Assembly (NCBI GenBank): GCA_003952965.2
Contig: CM025853.1
Span: 24,351,934-24,415,933 of the forward strand
Reading direction: 5' to 3'
DNA: 64,000 nt
From: Morella rubra
Taxonomy: Eukaryota; Streptophyta; Magnoliopsida; Fagales; Myricaceae
Positions 38,315 through 50,788 of this stretch are shown one piece after another. A model generated the notes under the pieces. The model was not told the DNA's origin. It saw only the letters and a list, made by a program, of their open reading frames with translations, and did no database searches. The number at the start of each line of letters is the position of its first letter. Within the stretch, counting starts at the first letter, position 1. The position numbers and the translations under genes are program-made.

Positions 38315-41158
38315 ATGGAGTGGGATGAACCCTTGACAGAGCAAGATTTCCAAGCCATTGATGCCGCCTTCCAGTCTGCCACTTCGTCCTTTCTCAACAA
38401 GAAACGTCCTCCCTTCCCTGACGCCCGAAATGACGCCGGAAAGTCTGAAACCCCCAGAACTTTGCGTCGATTGCCGAGTTCCCTGATTGCCCTCCAACAC
38501 CCAAACCCCCCTCTATCACCTTGTCGAGGTACTCCTAAATAATATTTATGATGGTTGGATACTTTCTTTTACATTTCTTTTGTTGTTTGGTTACTGAGAA
38601 AGCTGGGATACGAGGAGAAGATACGCTTTACAACTGTTTATTCTCTTTTGTGTTCTGAAGCAGCAAATATGAGCATGAGATACCCAGTGATGAGATTTGG
38701 GGGGCGCATCTTGTACAGCAGGACAGCCATTGAGGTGGACAAAGCTGCAAAGGAGCTGTTGCAGAATCTCGAAGCGGGGAAAAGAGAATCGGGTCATGTC
38801 GTACTTGGATTTGACATTGAGTGGCGACCCACTTTCAAGAGAGGTTAGTTCAGTGGTGTTTATTCTTATCGTTGAAGGCAAATGGGTCATTGATAATTTT
38901 CTTTGACAGTAGCACTCACATTTATGCAAGGTAAGGTATTTGATATTTAAATTTTGAATGGTGCACTTAAGGGGTTACTACACAGCTTAGAATCAGATAT
39001 TTTACCCGGTATCCTTTTCAAAATTGTGCGGAGAGTTAAAGGTTCTTAATACTGATAATCTTGAATAAATTGATTTTAATCCTTGTCATGTACCCGCAAT
39101 GAGCATTATTGCTTTTGAAGTTCAACGGACCTGGGAGAAAACAGACCTTGATTGATTTCCAGACCAATACTTTTTGTAGCCTTTACATTTCATCAACTTT
39201 AGATTTATTGATCATTGAATTTGAAGTTACAGTTGGTTCGTCGACCTTTTGTATATACATTGTATAGTTGAGGTTACTCCTCTTTCTGATGAAGTCTCAT
39301 AATACTTTTCTGAAAACTAGATATGGCGACAGTTCTATTTAACACATAGTAATTACTAGCATAATCCAATTATCATAAACAAAAAGGAAAAAACAAAAAA
39401 AGGTACCTCTCGAGCCAATATCCCCGCATTGTCTCTGATATTTGAAGCTTTATCCTGGACTGTATCTCCCAGTAGGAACACCTTGAATTTGCTCTAGGAG
39501 ATTTTCTTTGTGTGGGCATCTTTGAAACAAACTTAACTCTGCAGGTGTTTCACCTGGGAAGGCTGCAGTTATGCAGATATGTTGGGGCACTAGTCATTGC
39601 CACGTGATGCATATTTTTCATTCCGGAATTCCTCAAAGTCTGCAATGTCTTCTTGAGGATCCATCACTTTTGAAGGTCTGTAATTTCTAGTACATGTAAT
39701 CTTTACTCTAAATTCTCTGCATATGCTTCATATTTGCTTTTTTCTTCTTCTACGATTTATCATTTAAAGCTGGATTATGTATAATCTTTAGCTGGATAAT
39801 TCATGATTGGTGCAAATGCACAGGTTGGAATTGGCATCTGCAATGATGCAGTCAAGGTTTATAAAGATTACTCTGTATCCATAAAAGCTGCAGAGGATCT
39901 TTCTTCTCTAGCTAACGAAAAGCTTGGTGGAGATCCACAGAAATGGAGTCTTGGATCCCTAACCAAGATGCTTATATCCAAAGAGGTTTATCTTTCTGGT
40001 TTTCAGGAGACTTGAGTTCCGTACTGTCTGCAAATCTTTTGTGATCTCAAAAAGTGACTGAACAGATGGATATCAATTGCATCATATCCAGGAGGATGTT
40101 GCTTAGAAGATGCATTCAGACTATTAACCTGAATGGTTTTGTGGCAATAAATGTGTTTAGATTCTTACCTTCTGTTAGCCATACTTTTGGTACAACACGC
40201 ACTAACTCTTCCTGACAAATCCTCAATAAGAGGACCACTTATGTATTGTACCAAATCCTTATCTGGGGCCTCAAGAACACTCCCTCCCCACGGCACTCCA
40301 CCACAAAAAAACAAAAAACAAAAAAAAAGCATCATGAAGGATGTTTATGTGTAATACGTGAAATTTCGCTGGCACCCCCTATCCACTGTCGCGTATACTG
40401 TGGTTGTAGGAGAAAATTATTCTAGATCGTAGGTGTGACCATTTGCTAGTGAAATGAAGCAGTTCAAAAATTTGTAGCCACTGTTTCTAGTTGCTAGTAC
40501 GAGGCAGATAATCCAAACCTAGAACTGTGCTTTTAGGCAAACATGGATTATATATCAATATGTCATTTTCTAAATGGAGGTTAATGCCAAGTACATACTC
40601 TTCCATAATTTTTTTATCTCTGACATCCATGTTCCCTTTTTCTGCTTCCCTCCCATGTATTTTTGGTAACCCCAACATTGCTAATGGTTTTCCTACGTTT
40701 GGAAAAGTGTGTGACATCTTGACTCCCATGAATCTTGTTTCTTGGGCCACTTCACAGTATTAGTACGATGGTCTGTTGCACATAGAGGTAAACAGCTTGA
40801 GTTGGATCTCATTGGAGTTTCTGAAATATTGCAGCTTCTGAAGCCTAGCAAAATTAGGCTGGGAAACTGGGAGACCAATTTTCTGTCCAAGGAGCAATTA
40901 GAGTATGCTGCCGTAGATGCTTTTGCTTCTTGGTATCTCTATCAGGTAATTTGCAATTGTGACTTTACCTTCATGTTCGATTTAAGAAAAAGTCCTATCC
41001 CATGTCCTATGCATCATGTTCAGATTAACTAGAGCTCTTGTAACATTTGCGATTCATAATTTTCTCTCGTTAAACAGGTCTTAAAAGGCCTCCCTTACTC
41101 AGAAGAAGTTGCTGCAGAGAACGGAATTGAGGAGTCGAAAGATGTGAACTCACGCTGA
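38315..41158 (+). CDS. WEX: Werner-syndrome-like 3'-5' exonuclease, 6 exons
   Basis: This is a plant homologue of the exonuclease domain of human WRN, encoded as a free-standing protein without helicase; in Arabidopsis it is a 3'-5' exonuclease implicated in DNA repair/recombination and in post-transcriptional gene silencing. Exons are 38315-38528, 38664-38843, 39545-39675, 39824-39985, 40835-40945 and 41078-41158. The joined protein is 292 aa, near the 288 aa of Arabidopsis WEX. All five DEDDy residues are present: D122 and E124 in GFDIEWRP, D183 in GICNDAVK, and Y253 and D257 in YAAVDAFAS. The first 76 residues are an unconserved, proline- and serine-rich leader. The exon 2 acceptor could be three bases earlier, adding one alanine. 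The last exon encodes a short acidic tail. Confidence 0.93.
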
Positions 41159-44100
41159 TATTTACTGCTTTTACCAGAATCCCAATTTGTTTGCACGAGC
41201 ATGTTAGTCAGAGGTGTAAAAATGACCTCATGAGATAAACCTTGTAGGCTTTGTACCATTATTGTTAGAGTAGTCATTTTTTTTTTCTAAGCAAAAAAAA
41301 GGCCCTCAAGAGATGGATAATCATGAAGCCAAGTCTAAATCTACCACCACTTAAACCTGAAAATTTCACATGGCGCGAGGACCACCAGAGCTTAATAGGG
41401 CTAGTGTGATTCAAACCGTTGTTGGAAGTAAACTCTGAGTCTTAAGTGCATCCTTAGAGTAGTCGTCTTTGTCTGCGACTGTTGTTGCCTTAGATGCCTC
41501 AAGTTATATATTTAATTATCAAATGAGGCTCAAGGTCATACAGAGGATAGTTTTAAGATTCCTTGTAATAGGATTCTCTCGTGTATATTTCTCACGTATT
41601 TACAGTGCAGTTTTTTACTTGGTGGCTGGCATTTTCCAATGGTTTGGTTTTTGCCCACTCACTTATATGGGTACAAGGGGCTTGACAATTTTGGCAAGGA
41701 AACATCCACTTGGTTAGACCAATAATTGGATATAGACTTGAATTTGGCTAAATTGCACTTAAGTATTAGAGTGCTTCTGTTAACCTATCAATGTCGAAAA
41801 TTCCATCCAAGTATAGTTTGGGAAATAAATAGATTAAGCTTGAACTATTCAAGCTTGCCTTAGCTTGATTACAATAAATAGATTAGTCCTAATCACGTAT
41901 GATAATAGAAAAAAAAAAACTTTAAATAAGCAAGAAATAAGAGAAGGCCGTTTTGAGCAATTATTAGAACACAATACATGACCTCACTATGCTTGATATA
42001 AATATGAGACAGGTGTAAACCCCATTAGATACCGTAAATTTAAACTGATTGAATTATGCTACTAAGAACAATATAGAAGAAATCTATGTCCAACTTAATT
42101 TATCCTTTAAATAATGATTAATTTCCAAAAATGAAAGAACTAGCCATGTTCCATTAGCAAGAGGGGGAAAAACAAATAAATTGCAGAAGACCTCAAATAC
42201 TCTTCATTCCGTGAGTGCAGTGTATTCGACCAAGTTTTGTATAATTGAATACTTTTCTCTCGAATAGTTCATACCAAGGTTTGGCATATGTTTCAGAGGA
42301 CTCAAAAGTTTCGAGGTTCTTTTTAAATAAATAAAATCAACGTTTGATGTATTATTTTGTAAGAAATGAGCAGAAGGAGAATGTATAATACTAAAAGGCT
42401 AGGCTTCATCATAAGTAAGTTTTTTTTTTAATATTTATTTATTAACGAGAGACAATCCGCAGCACCCTTTGTACATCAAGCTCAGACAGATCTAACTCAG
42501 TTTGGTTCTACTAAAAAGTTTAAAGTGACACATGGTGTGACCCTTCACCACACACATCATTTAAGTCGTGAGTTTTATTATTATGGAAAATCGAATTAGT
42601 ATCAGCCAACTGACAGATATTGTCTTTGACCAATTTGTCTAACACCACATAGTTCTGAGTCCCAATCCTATATCAATTTTCATACGTTAGAATAAGTAGG
42701 CAAAAATATAGTAAATTCGAAGAGTTTCTTTATGCTTCCTAAGCTTTAGAAGTTTCACGATTTTTACTAAAAATATGGATTCTTGTTCTTACCGTAAAAT
42801 TTTGGTTACACAAACCCCAATTTAATATATCTTTGAGGCGTGGGTATATCCCTTTGATATTTGCATACGAAAACAAAACCAAAGCGAAAATTGACATACT
42901 GCATGCTTCTTTCTTTTTTTAAAAAAATATAGACATTATTATTTTTGGGTTTATGCAGAAATTTCTAATTCCAGAGTCTGGATATACACTTTTTGACACC
43001 ACCTTTTGAAGATAACTGGATATAGATGTTGAATATTTGTTTAAACAATTTCCAATGTACAATTGTGCCAGGGTAATCCCGTTCTTCATTTTCTTTTAAA
43101 TTTTTTTTATTTGATCTCGTATTATTTATCGTTGAGATATAAATAAAATTTAATTATTTCATTGGTTCCTGTAATATTTTGAAATTTTAAACTAGTCTCC
43201 TGTGACATTTTTCAACTTAAAATAGTTCATATAAAATATTAATATGCTAATACAACTCTTTATGTCAAGTGCCTATATGAACGGCAAAGTCTTACGTGAC
43301 TATTAGGTATACTACATAACCAATATTGGTAAAAACCTCGCGACTTAATACATTGAACTAAATTGGATAAGTGAGTGATATTTTTCAACAAATATAGCTG
43401 CATAATTGTGAAAAAAAAAACGTTTTAGAGTTGAAATTATGTGAATATAATCCTTTATAATTATTAGTCTAGTAATAGAGGGTCCAGCACTGTACATACC
43501 TGGGCTAGCTACATAGGATCGGAATATGGTCGAAGAGTTCAATTCAAAGCCATTACAGAACAATATATCTATGATTTAATGTGACAAATTTGGTAATTTC
43601 GATCAACAGCTCCATAATTGGGTGACCCAAATTCATTTTCTCCTTTGTAGTATTTTGTGAAATTGGACCAACATAGAAAACAAGATGAGAAGAAACCAGC
43701 AGTTGAAAACAAAATTATGTACTAAATATTTAGAATTTAAAGCTAGCCTTGGTTGACTTAACCGATCGATCAAGATACTCTCAAATTTGCTCTCAAAACT
43801 AGATAATATAATTCAAAAAGAAAAAGAAACAATAATATTTTTGAAAGTTATAAGATTCGCATACTTTCCCTATCTTTAGTCTTCCTTAAGAGCCACAAAT
43901 TCCCATTACGAAATCGAAACAGCTTCCCATCCAATGGAATGTACTTGACATCGGAATAGAAGATATAGGTTCACTTCATTAGTTTAAATCGTCTTTGGTG
44001 GAAGCCAATCCACTTCGATTTTGACCAGATGATAGAAATTTCTGCACACCTCATGAGCTTTTTATATATTATATATTTGTTCGTTAAGTGGCTTGAATTC

Positions 44101-46776
44101 GATGTACGTACGTAGGATTCGGCAAGCAAAAGTTGACAGAGGCCGGGAACGGCACTGAAGTGAGCATCTTCGACTAGCTAATTTTAAAATTATCGATTAC
44201 AACTTAAATATGGACATATAATTGACTACTACATTGACTCATTTTAAGATCTCATTTTTTATTTTTTAATGTGGTGTATTTGGGGGCTCACCTATTTGAG
44301 CAAATAATATTTTAAAGAGAGGGAAGTCGTCGTAAGCAACCTTTTAACACTAGGTTTTTAACATAGAGGAATAATTGGGAGCTAATAATAATTGATCTTA
44401 TGAAGAAAATAATTTGAAATAAGATATATTAATCGTGTAAGACATGAAAATAAAAGGTGGTCATCCTAGTATAGAAGGGTTTAAGGAAAAATACGAAATT
44501 TAAAGAAAATATTGTGTGTATATATATAGAAACTCTCCTAATTGTCTATATCAGTCAATACTTTCGCTTTTTTCTTTACATGATTCAACCGTATATCTTG
44601 TATCACGTAAACTATTTTCTGTACATTTCAACTTTAAGATCTTATTTGAAGATGGATATTATTTTTAAATTTTGATAATTTTAGGTTAAATATAATAAAA
44701 TTCGTACGAAATTTGGATGGTACTGGCTTATAAGTGAAGATTTATATATAGTTTATAAGTTGTTATCATCAATTGCAACGACCACTTGTTTGTCCTATTG
44801 CTTAGCTTTAGATGAAAGTCTGCTTTTCGATTGCACTAAACATGTGCCATGCTACCCACCAATGGAACACTAATTAATGTCTTTCAAATGTGAATGGAAA
44901 TGGAAAAAAGTCATAGATCATGTGTATCTTTTATGTCAAAGAAGACAGTGGAGAATTTTTTTTTTTAAGCAGACAGTGGAGAAATTAATTACGTACTGAT
45001 TGCTTCTGTTCATTAAACTGTAGAGTTTCCTGAAATGGTCTCCCCTCCTGTAGGTTAGGCATATCAAATGACGCTGATGCTTAATTAGGGTCACTTAAAT
45101 TTACATAACATGCTTTTTTAATTGGATAAGATTTTCTCAAAGCTAATGATCAACCGCGCACGGCAATATGAGAGAGACGGGATATTGATGGGATTGATTT
45201 ATTCCTTCTCACGACTTTTTGAGATAGTTAAGAATAGGTTTCTCCCACCGACAGTGAAGTATGTTAATAGAAAAATATATATATTTTTTATTAATTACAG
45301 TCTATTTTTTACTGTGTACTTAAATTACTCCGTTCGAGACATATACCCACAAATTAGTCATTTTTAATATATTACATTCAGTCTATTTTTTCGTCAAATT
45401 AGGTGAAAAATTGATTTAAAAAAAAATAAAATAACGATTATGCCTTAGTCTGTTATTTGATTTTTTTTTGTTAAATATATTTAATAGAAGTTGCAAAGTA
45501 TTTTAAATAAATACTTAATAGATGTAATGTGATAAAAATAATAATTAGAGTATAAAATGTCAAGACTTCTATAATTGAAGGGTGAAAAATATATCTCTCT
45601 TTTTTTTTTTAAAGGCATAACGTCATGCTTCATAACTTCATGTTGAACAGGTTTTTAATAAAGACAATACACTCTCGAGTAATATGGAGACACGTGGCTG
45701 CTTGCTATTGATGTTAAGTGATATATATGTTGACACTTTCATATGAATATATGAGTGAATATGTTCATCACCAATATGATTTCTCCCGCACATCGCAAAA
45801 AGAAAAAAGAAAAAAAAAAGGGCCCAATATCTCCTTTCAAAAGCGTATCCTACGTTTTTTTTAGATGATCAATTATGCCGACAACCTATTTGTCCTATTG
45901 CTTTGCTTTAGATGAAAGTAAGCTTTAGAATTTCCGTAAACATCGCATATGCCACGCTATGGAAAGTCCCCACAAATGGCACACTATCCCTCTCAATGAA
46001 AACAGAAGAGCAAAAGGTCAAATCCAGGCTCCACCGGTCCACCGGGCATCTTATTTCTTTGCCTTTTCGCAAGCATTATACGTCCATAAAAGCTATTCCC
46101 TAACCCTACCGTTGCATAACGTACATGTCTGCCCCGTTGCCAATTAAACTAACCATAATCTCAAACCCACGTCAGAGCTGCCATCAATTATTAACCCTAT
46201 GCATAAATGTAATTAGAATATGAAGTTTTATATATATATCCCTGACGTGGCACTCTTGTTTGGCCCTCAAAGATAATGACTCCTGCTTTCTTTTTGCGAC
46301 ACTAGTCTTTGGCCTGGATATGCCTTCAGCAAAGGCTCTTATATATAAAATCTTAATTTGAACCTTGGAAGGAACCTCTCGAAGATAAAGTTTTTCTTCT
46401 AGTGATTCGTCCTTTTTTAAAACAAACGATTTTGAAAGAGTCTTTATGATATATCCCGATCTATTTATTTCCACGAAAATCGCATCTCTTAGATGAACTG
46501 ATAAGATCTGATCCTATAGAAGAAGAACAAGAAGTGCTAGCTGGTGCATGCAGTCGACAAGATAAGTGAGAAACGTATGATTAGGTCTCATCTTTTGCAG
46601 TAAAAGATTATATTTGATGAAGTTCTTCCAAAATCTTTGTGTATAATATATGCTTCACCATGAGCTACGGCCAAACGATAAGATAACTAACATGCTCTTG
46701 CTGTAGCGATCTGATAGATTTATCAGGGGTGAGTGAGGCTTGGCCATGATAAGATCAACTAATCTTAATTCTTAAT
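41159..46776. other. AT-rich intergenic region downstream of WEX
   Basis: The first 100-300 bases are WEX 3' UTR. Beyond it I see only AT-rich sequence, short homopolymers and possible old miniature-element remnants (about 43140-43330 and 45270-45600). All open frames are short and without family resemblance. Confidence 0.45.
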
Positions 46777-47025
46777 TGTGAATCTATCACTTATCTTAAA
46801 AGTTTAAATAGATAGAAAGAAATAAATTTTATTATTTGAATTATATTCTCTAACACTCATCTCTTATGAGGGACTCTCTTTTTATTGGGAGCCCAACTAC
46901 ATTCAATATTTAATTGAAATTAAGGTGAAGTAGAGCTCTAATACTATGTGAATTCACCACTTATCCCAAAAACTTGAATTGATAAAAAGATATATATTTT
47001 ATTATTTGAATTATATTCTCCAATA
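46777..47025 (-). mobile_element. 249-bp TRIM retroelement with 79-bp LTRs
   Basis: Read on the minus strand, the element has a 5' LTR (46947-47025) and a 3' LTR (46777-46855), both starting TGTTAGAGAATATAATTC or a one-to-two base variant and ending ...TTCACA. Right after the 5' LTR is a decayed initiator-tRNA primer site (TAGTATTAGAGC for TGGTATCAGAGC). A purine-rich stretch (AAGAGATGAG) precedes the 3' LTR. The flanking 5-mers TTAAT (46772-46776) and TTGAT (47026-47030) fit a target duplication with one change. The 91-bp interior encodes nothing, as in other terminal-repeat retrotransposons in miniature. Confidence 0.85.
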
Positions 47026-47030
47026 TTGAT

Positions 47031-50000
47031 CTACTTTGAAGTTTGACCCCATATAGGTACATATATAGTTGTTATCAAATCTTTTTCAGCGGACGGTATT
47101 GATCATATCCTTAGAAGATGTTACGCGGAAAAACAATATAAATTAACACAATATTGGCTTCACGCATAGCAAGTAAACAGTAATTAACTAGTGGCATGTT
47201 AAGAGAGATTAGAAAATTCAATTCCAATTCCTAATCCCATGGAGATTTTGTAGCCTAGTGAATAGGGAATTTCGATTGACAAATGATTAGGCTCCTAATA
47301 TTGTTTTGTGTCTGGAGAATAACTCAAATTTTGAGAGCCAAAATGTTGGGCTTCTAAAATTTTCACCCCCCTTCTCTCTTATAAATCATCATTTTTTCAC
47401 TCAAATAAATATAAAAAATTTATTTAAAACAACTCTCTCTTTACTTTTTCACCAACTCCAACATCTCAATATTTTCACAATCAAACACTACCTTAAACAC
47501 TAATACAATACCACAATCTAATATAGATTATTAGAATGTGTATTAAAAGAATGTACTTATATTTTGATATCCTTATATATATATATATTCAAAAGAATAA
47601 TATAAATTAACATAATATAAGTCTGAGTATACAAATTATGAAAACAAGAATTAACTAACACCTAGTGAATAAGGTAATTATATTATTGTCTCCAAGAGTT
47701 ACATCCAGTAAGAAATGATGACATCGCTAATAAAATTTTTTAAAAAAAATAAAAATAAATTGTCAGAGTGATCACTTAAGGATCGTACAAAACAAGAAAA
47801 TGGGTTTCTTTATCCATTTTCTTTCCGTACTTGAGTCCTTTAGAATTTATGCTAATTCTCATTAATTAGATGACTCTCAAAAAAAAAAAAGAAAAAAAAA
47901 CAAGAAGAAGAAGAAATACCTAGAAATTATAACTTATAAAGTGCTTGTTGCAAAATGCAAGTACCATTAAACTGAAGGCAGGGTTTTCCCATTTGAGTAT
48001 TTGACCATATTGAATAAATATATTAATTTCATATATTATCCATCACGTATTAAAAATCGCAATGAATTTGTTTCTCTCTCCACACCTCCTCCCCATGTGA
48101 TGAAGAGACTGACTTCACACGGAATGAGACTGCCCAAGAAAGGTGTGCTACGAACCTTCCCCTACAGTTTCCCTCTCGGCATCTAACATCCCAATTGGAA
48201 AACGACACTCCCTAGTCCCTGGACCCCACCTTTTATCGTGCCCTATGATTTTACCTTTTATTATTATTTATTATTATTAAACAATGAAATTATTTATTAT
48301 AGTTCAATTAATTATAACATTAAATAAAAAGGCAAAAATACCCGGAAATTACACAGTTGCCTGAACTTTATTATTATTATTTTTGTAAATCTATTTTATT
48401 TTGTAGTGGCATGTAGGATATGTCGTCGGTGAGGTAATGGAGAAGATTTGATTCTTTCGATCACATGCAGTGCACTGATATTGGCAGCACCACCAGATGT
48501 GTCAATTATGATCATGGAGAAAATAAAATTTGCATAGTATATTATTTATCTTAATGGCCCGGATACGAAAAATAATGCATTTTAATCTTTTTCCCTCATT
48601 ACCTCGTGATGTCCAGGTGAATATATATTTATCGGTGCATTTCTTCTAAAATCCATTTATTATTTATTCTTCAGAGCAAATTCATATAATCTTCATGATT
48701 TCCTTTCATTTGTAAAGAAAAGGGAAAAAAAAGTTTTATAAACTTTTGTTATCAAGATTAGTACTTTCTATGATGAGAAAAGGGGGGGGGGGGGGGGGGG
48801 GGGGGGCTGGGGTTTTTATAACACATTTGAATTTAAGCTAAAATTATTATTCATGAAAAAGATAGTTCAAACTTCAATACAGTGAATATTGCCCATTAAA
48901 CTACAGTCTGAAGCAAGTATCATTGTCAACAATATACATACGGAATTTATTCCCCAAATAAAAGCAGTGTCATGTATTTTTTTTTTTTGAATGATTGATG
49001 GACCAATAAAACCATAAAAAGCAACATTTTAGCAATTTTTATACAAGACAGAGAACGAACTTAATAATCTCAAAAATACTTTTAAAAATAGTTAGATAAC
49101 TTTGTCATTTTCATTTATAAAATCAACAATTAAGTTTCTAGGAGTAGTGTAATTAAAAAGTGAATATGCTTTTGAGGATATTACTCAATGTTTGAATATC
49201 CTAATCGACCTGGTGTTTAAGTGTAGAACAATTTAAGTACTCAAGTTCACATCCAAAAAAAAATTATCCTGACATTTATTTTGAAAGAGTGAGAATAATA
49301 GCTCTTAGGGTGTGGACCAATTGATCAATCTTGATTTAACTTCTCATATCAACAAAACTCATGACTAATTTAACTGATGCGTGTAATGAGAGACTGCTTC
49401 ACGTATCTTATGTTTACCATACCATTAAGTTTTCTGATGCGACCGAATTAGATCGTACACATTCAAGTTCGGTGCATAGGGTGTGTCACAACCAAAAGAG
49501 AAAAAAAAAAAGGATTGAGAATAACAATGATGCCATGGACTTTAGGATAGTTCCAAAACATCCATAGAGGCAATTTGATACTGAGTTACCAAAAATAAAA
49601 ATAACAAATAAAAAACTAAATCGTAGCACACCATTTAAAACCAATGATTGAGACCACCGACCAGGGTGAGTTGTTTTTTTTTTTTTTTTTTTTATGTGTG
49701 CCTGTCTCCTGCAGTGACATCCATGGACGATGAAACACTGATATGAAAAACTGAAAAACTGAAAAACTGATAGAGATCCGAGATGGAATTCATAGGTTAA
49801 AATTGGACTAAAATCCCAAACACCAAGACTCACACGTGCCAAACCTTAAATTCCGTGTCGGTAACAAACGGTCTCCATACTAAACAGTAAACAGACTCCA
49901 AAATCCAAATCTACGCGTAAAGGCTTTACATGTAAAACAATGGGTCTTTCCCACGTGGTTTCTTTCTCGTTTCCATTAATTACCGTGGAAACCAGCCCTG

Positions 50001-50600
50001 GTTTCGGTCTTCATTATATTTCGGCTGTTCCACTTCCCCCCACAACTTTCATTAAGTGAGATGGACAATTCAATACCCAAAAAAAAAAAAGGGATAATTC
50101 AGTAAACATCGCCATCTTCCTTTTTTCTTCTCTCTCATAATAATTGGTGAATTATTACGAAATTCTTTTTATAAATTCTAAAAAAGTTTTTAGTAGAAAA
50201 AAATTCAATGAATGAGAAGGTCATCTTAACTAACAAGGCTCCTCAGATTTTTTATTATGATTCGAATATTCTAATTTATTTGGTGTTTTGGGTTATCATG
50301 ATTCTAGTCTCGTAAACCCCAAGTGAAAGATTTTCGAGCTATTCAAAAGAAAAATTAAAAATTAAAAAATTAAAAAAGAGACCTATTGAGACTGTACAAG
50401 CTATTGTCCATTGAAGGGGTAGCTAGTCTCGTAGTAAAGATTTTCGAGCATTAAAGAAGACCTATTGAGACTGCAAGCTATTGTCCATTGAAGGGGTAGC
50501 ATAGTAAATGCAAAAGCGAATGCCATCTTGGCGAATTTTATAGGCCGCTTTCCATCTGTAAATAGTGGATCGCCAAGAGAGTTAAGGAGAGAAAGAAAGT
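47031..50600. other. AT-rich intergenic region upstream of GAE
   Basis: The stretch contains an AT-rich miniature-element-like segment near 47310-47500, a poly-G tract at 48782-48806, and T runs. There is no supported gene; the 118-aa minus frame at 49486-49842 runs through poly-T and a lysine stretch and looks random. Confidence 0.45.
48782..48806. repeat. G25 homopolymer
   Basis: An uninterrupted run of 25 G lies in sequence that is otherwise over 70% A/T, followed by CTGGGG. It can form a G-quadruplex-type structure and its exact length is suspect. Confidence 0.92.
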
Positions 50601-50622
50601 GGTCTCCAACCAACACCAACCC

Positions 50623-50663
50623 ATCTCTCTTTCTTTCTCCCTCTCGCTCTCTCTCTCTCTCCC
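50623..50663 (+). promoter_or_regulatory. CT-rich tract (Y patch) of the GAE promoter
   Basis: The tract consists of TCTCTTTCTTTCTCC followed by (CT)n just upstream of the TATA element. Such pyrimidine tracts are a usual plant core-promoter feature and a common microsatellite site. Confidence 0.6.
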
Positions 50664-50666
50664 CTT

Positions 50667-50674
50667 TATATTAA
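50667..50674 (+). promoter_or_regulatory. probable TATA box of GAE
   Basis: TATATTAA lies about 115 bases upstream of the GAE ATG, giving a leader of roughly 85-90 bases that is rich in C and A. Confidence 0.55.
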
Positions 50675-50788
50675 TCTCTCCACACCCTTCTCAGCCTCAG
50701 GGCTCAACCTCAATCCAGCTCTCCCAAACACAACAAAACAAGAGAAAGCTGAAAAAACACACAAAGATTTTTAGCCAGCAAGTAGCAA

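Noticed and set aside
49486-49842. 118-aa minus-strand frame upstream of GAE
   Set aside because: It runs through T and A homopolymers and has no similarity I recognise.
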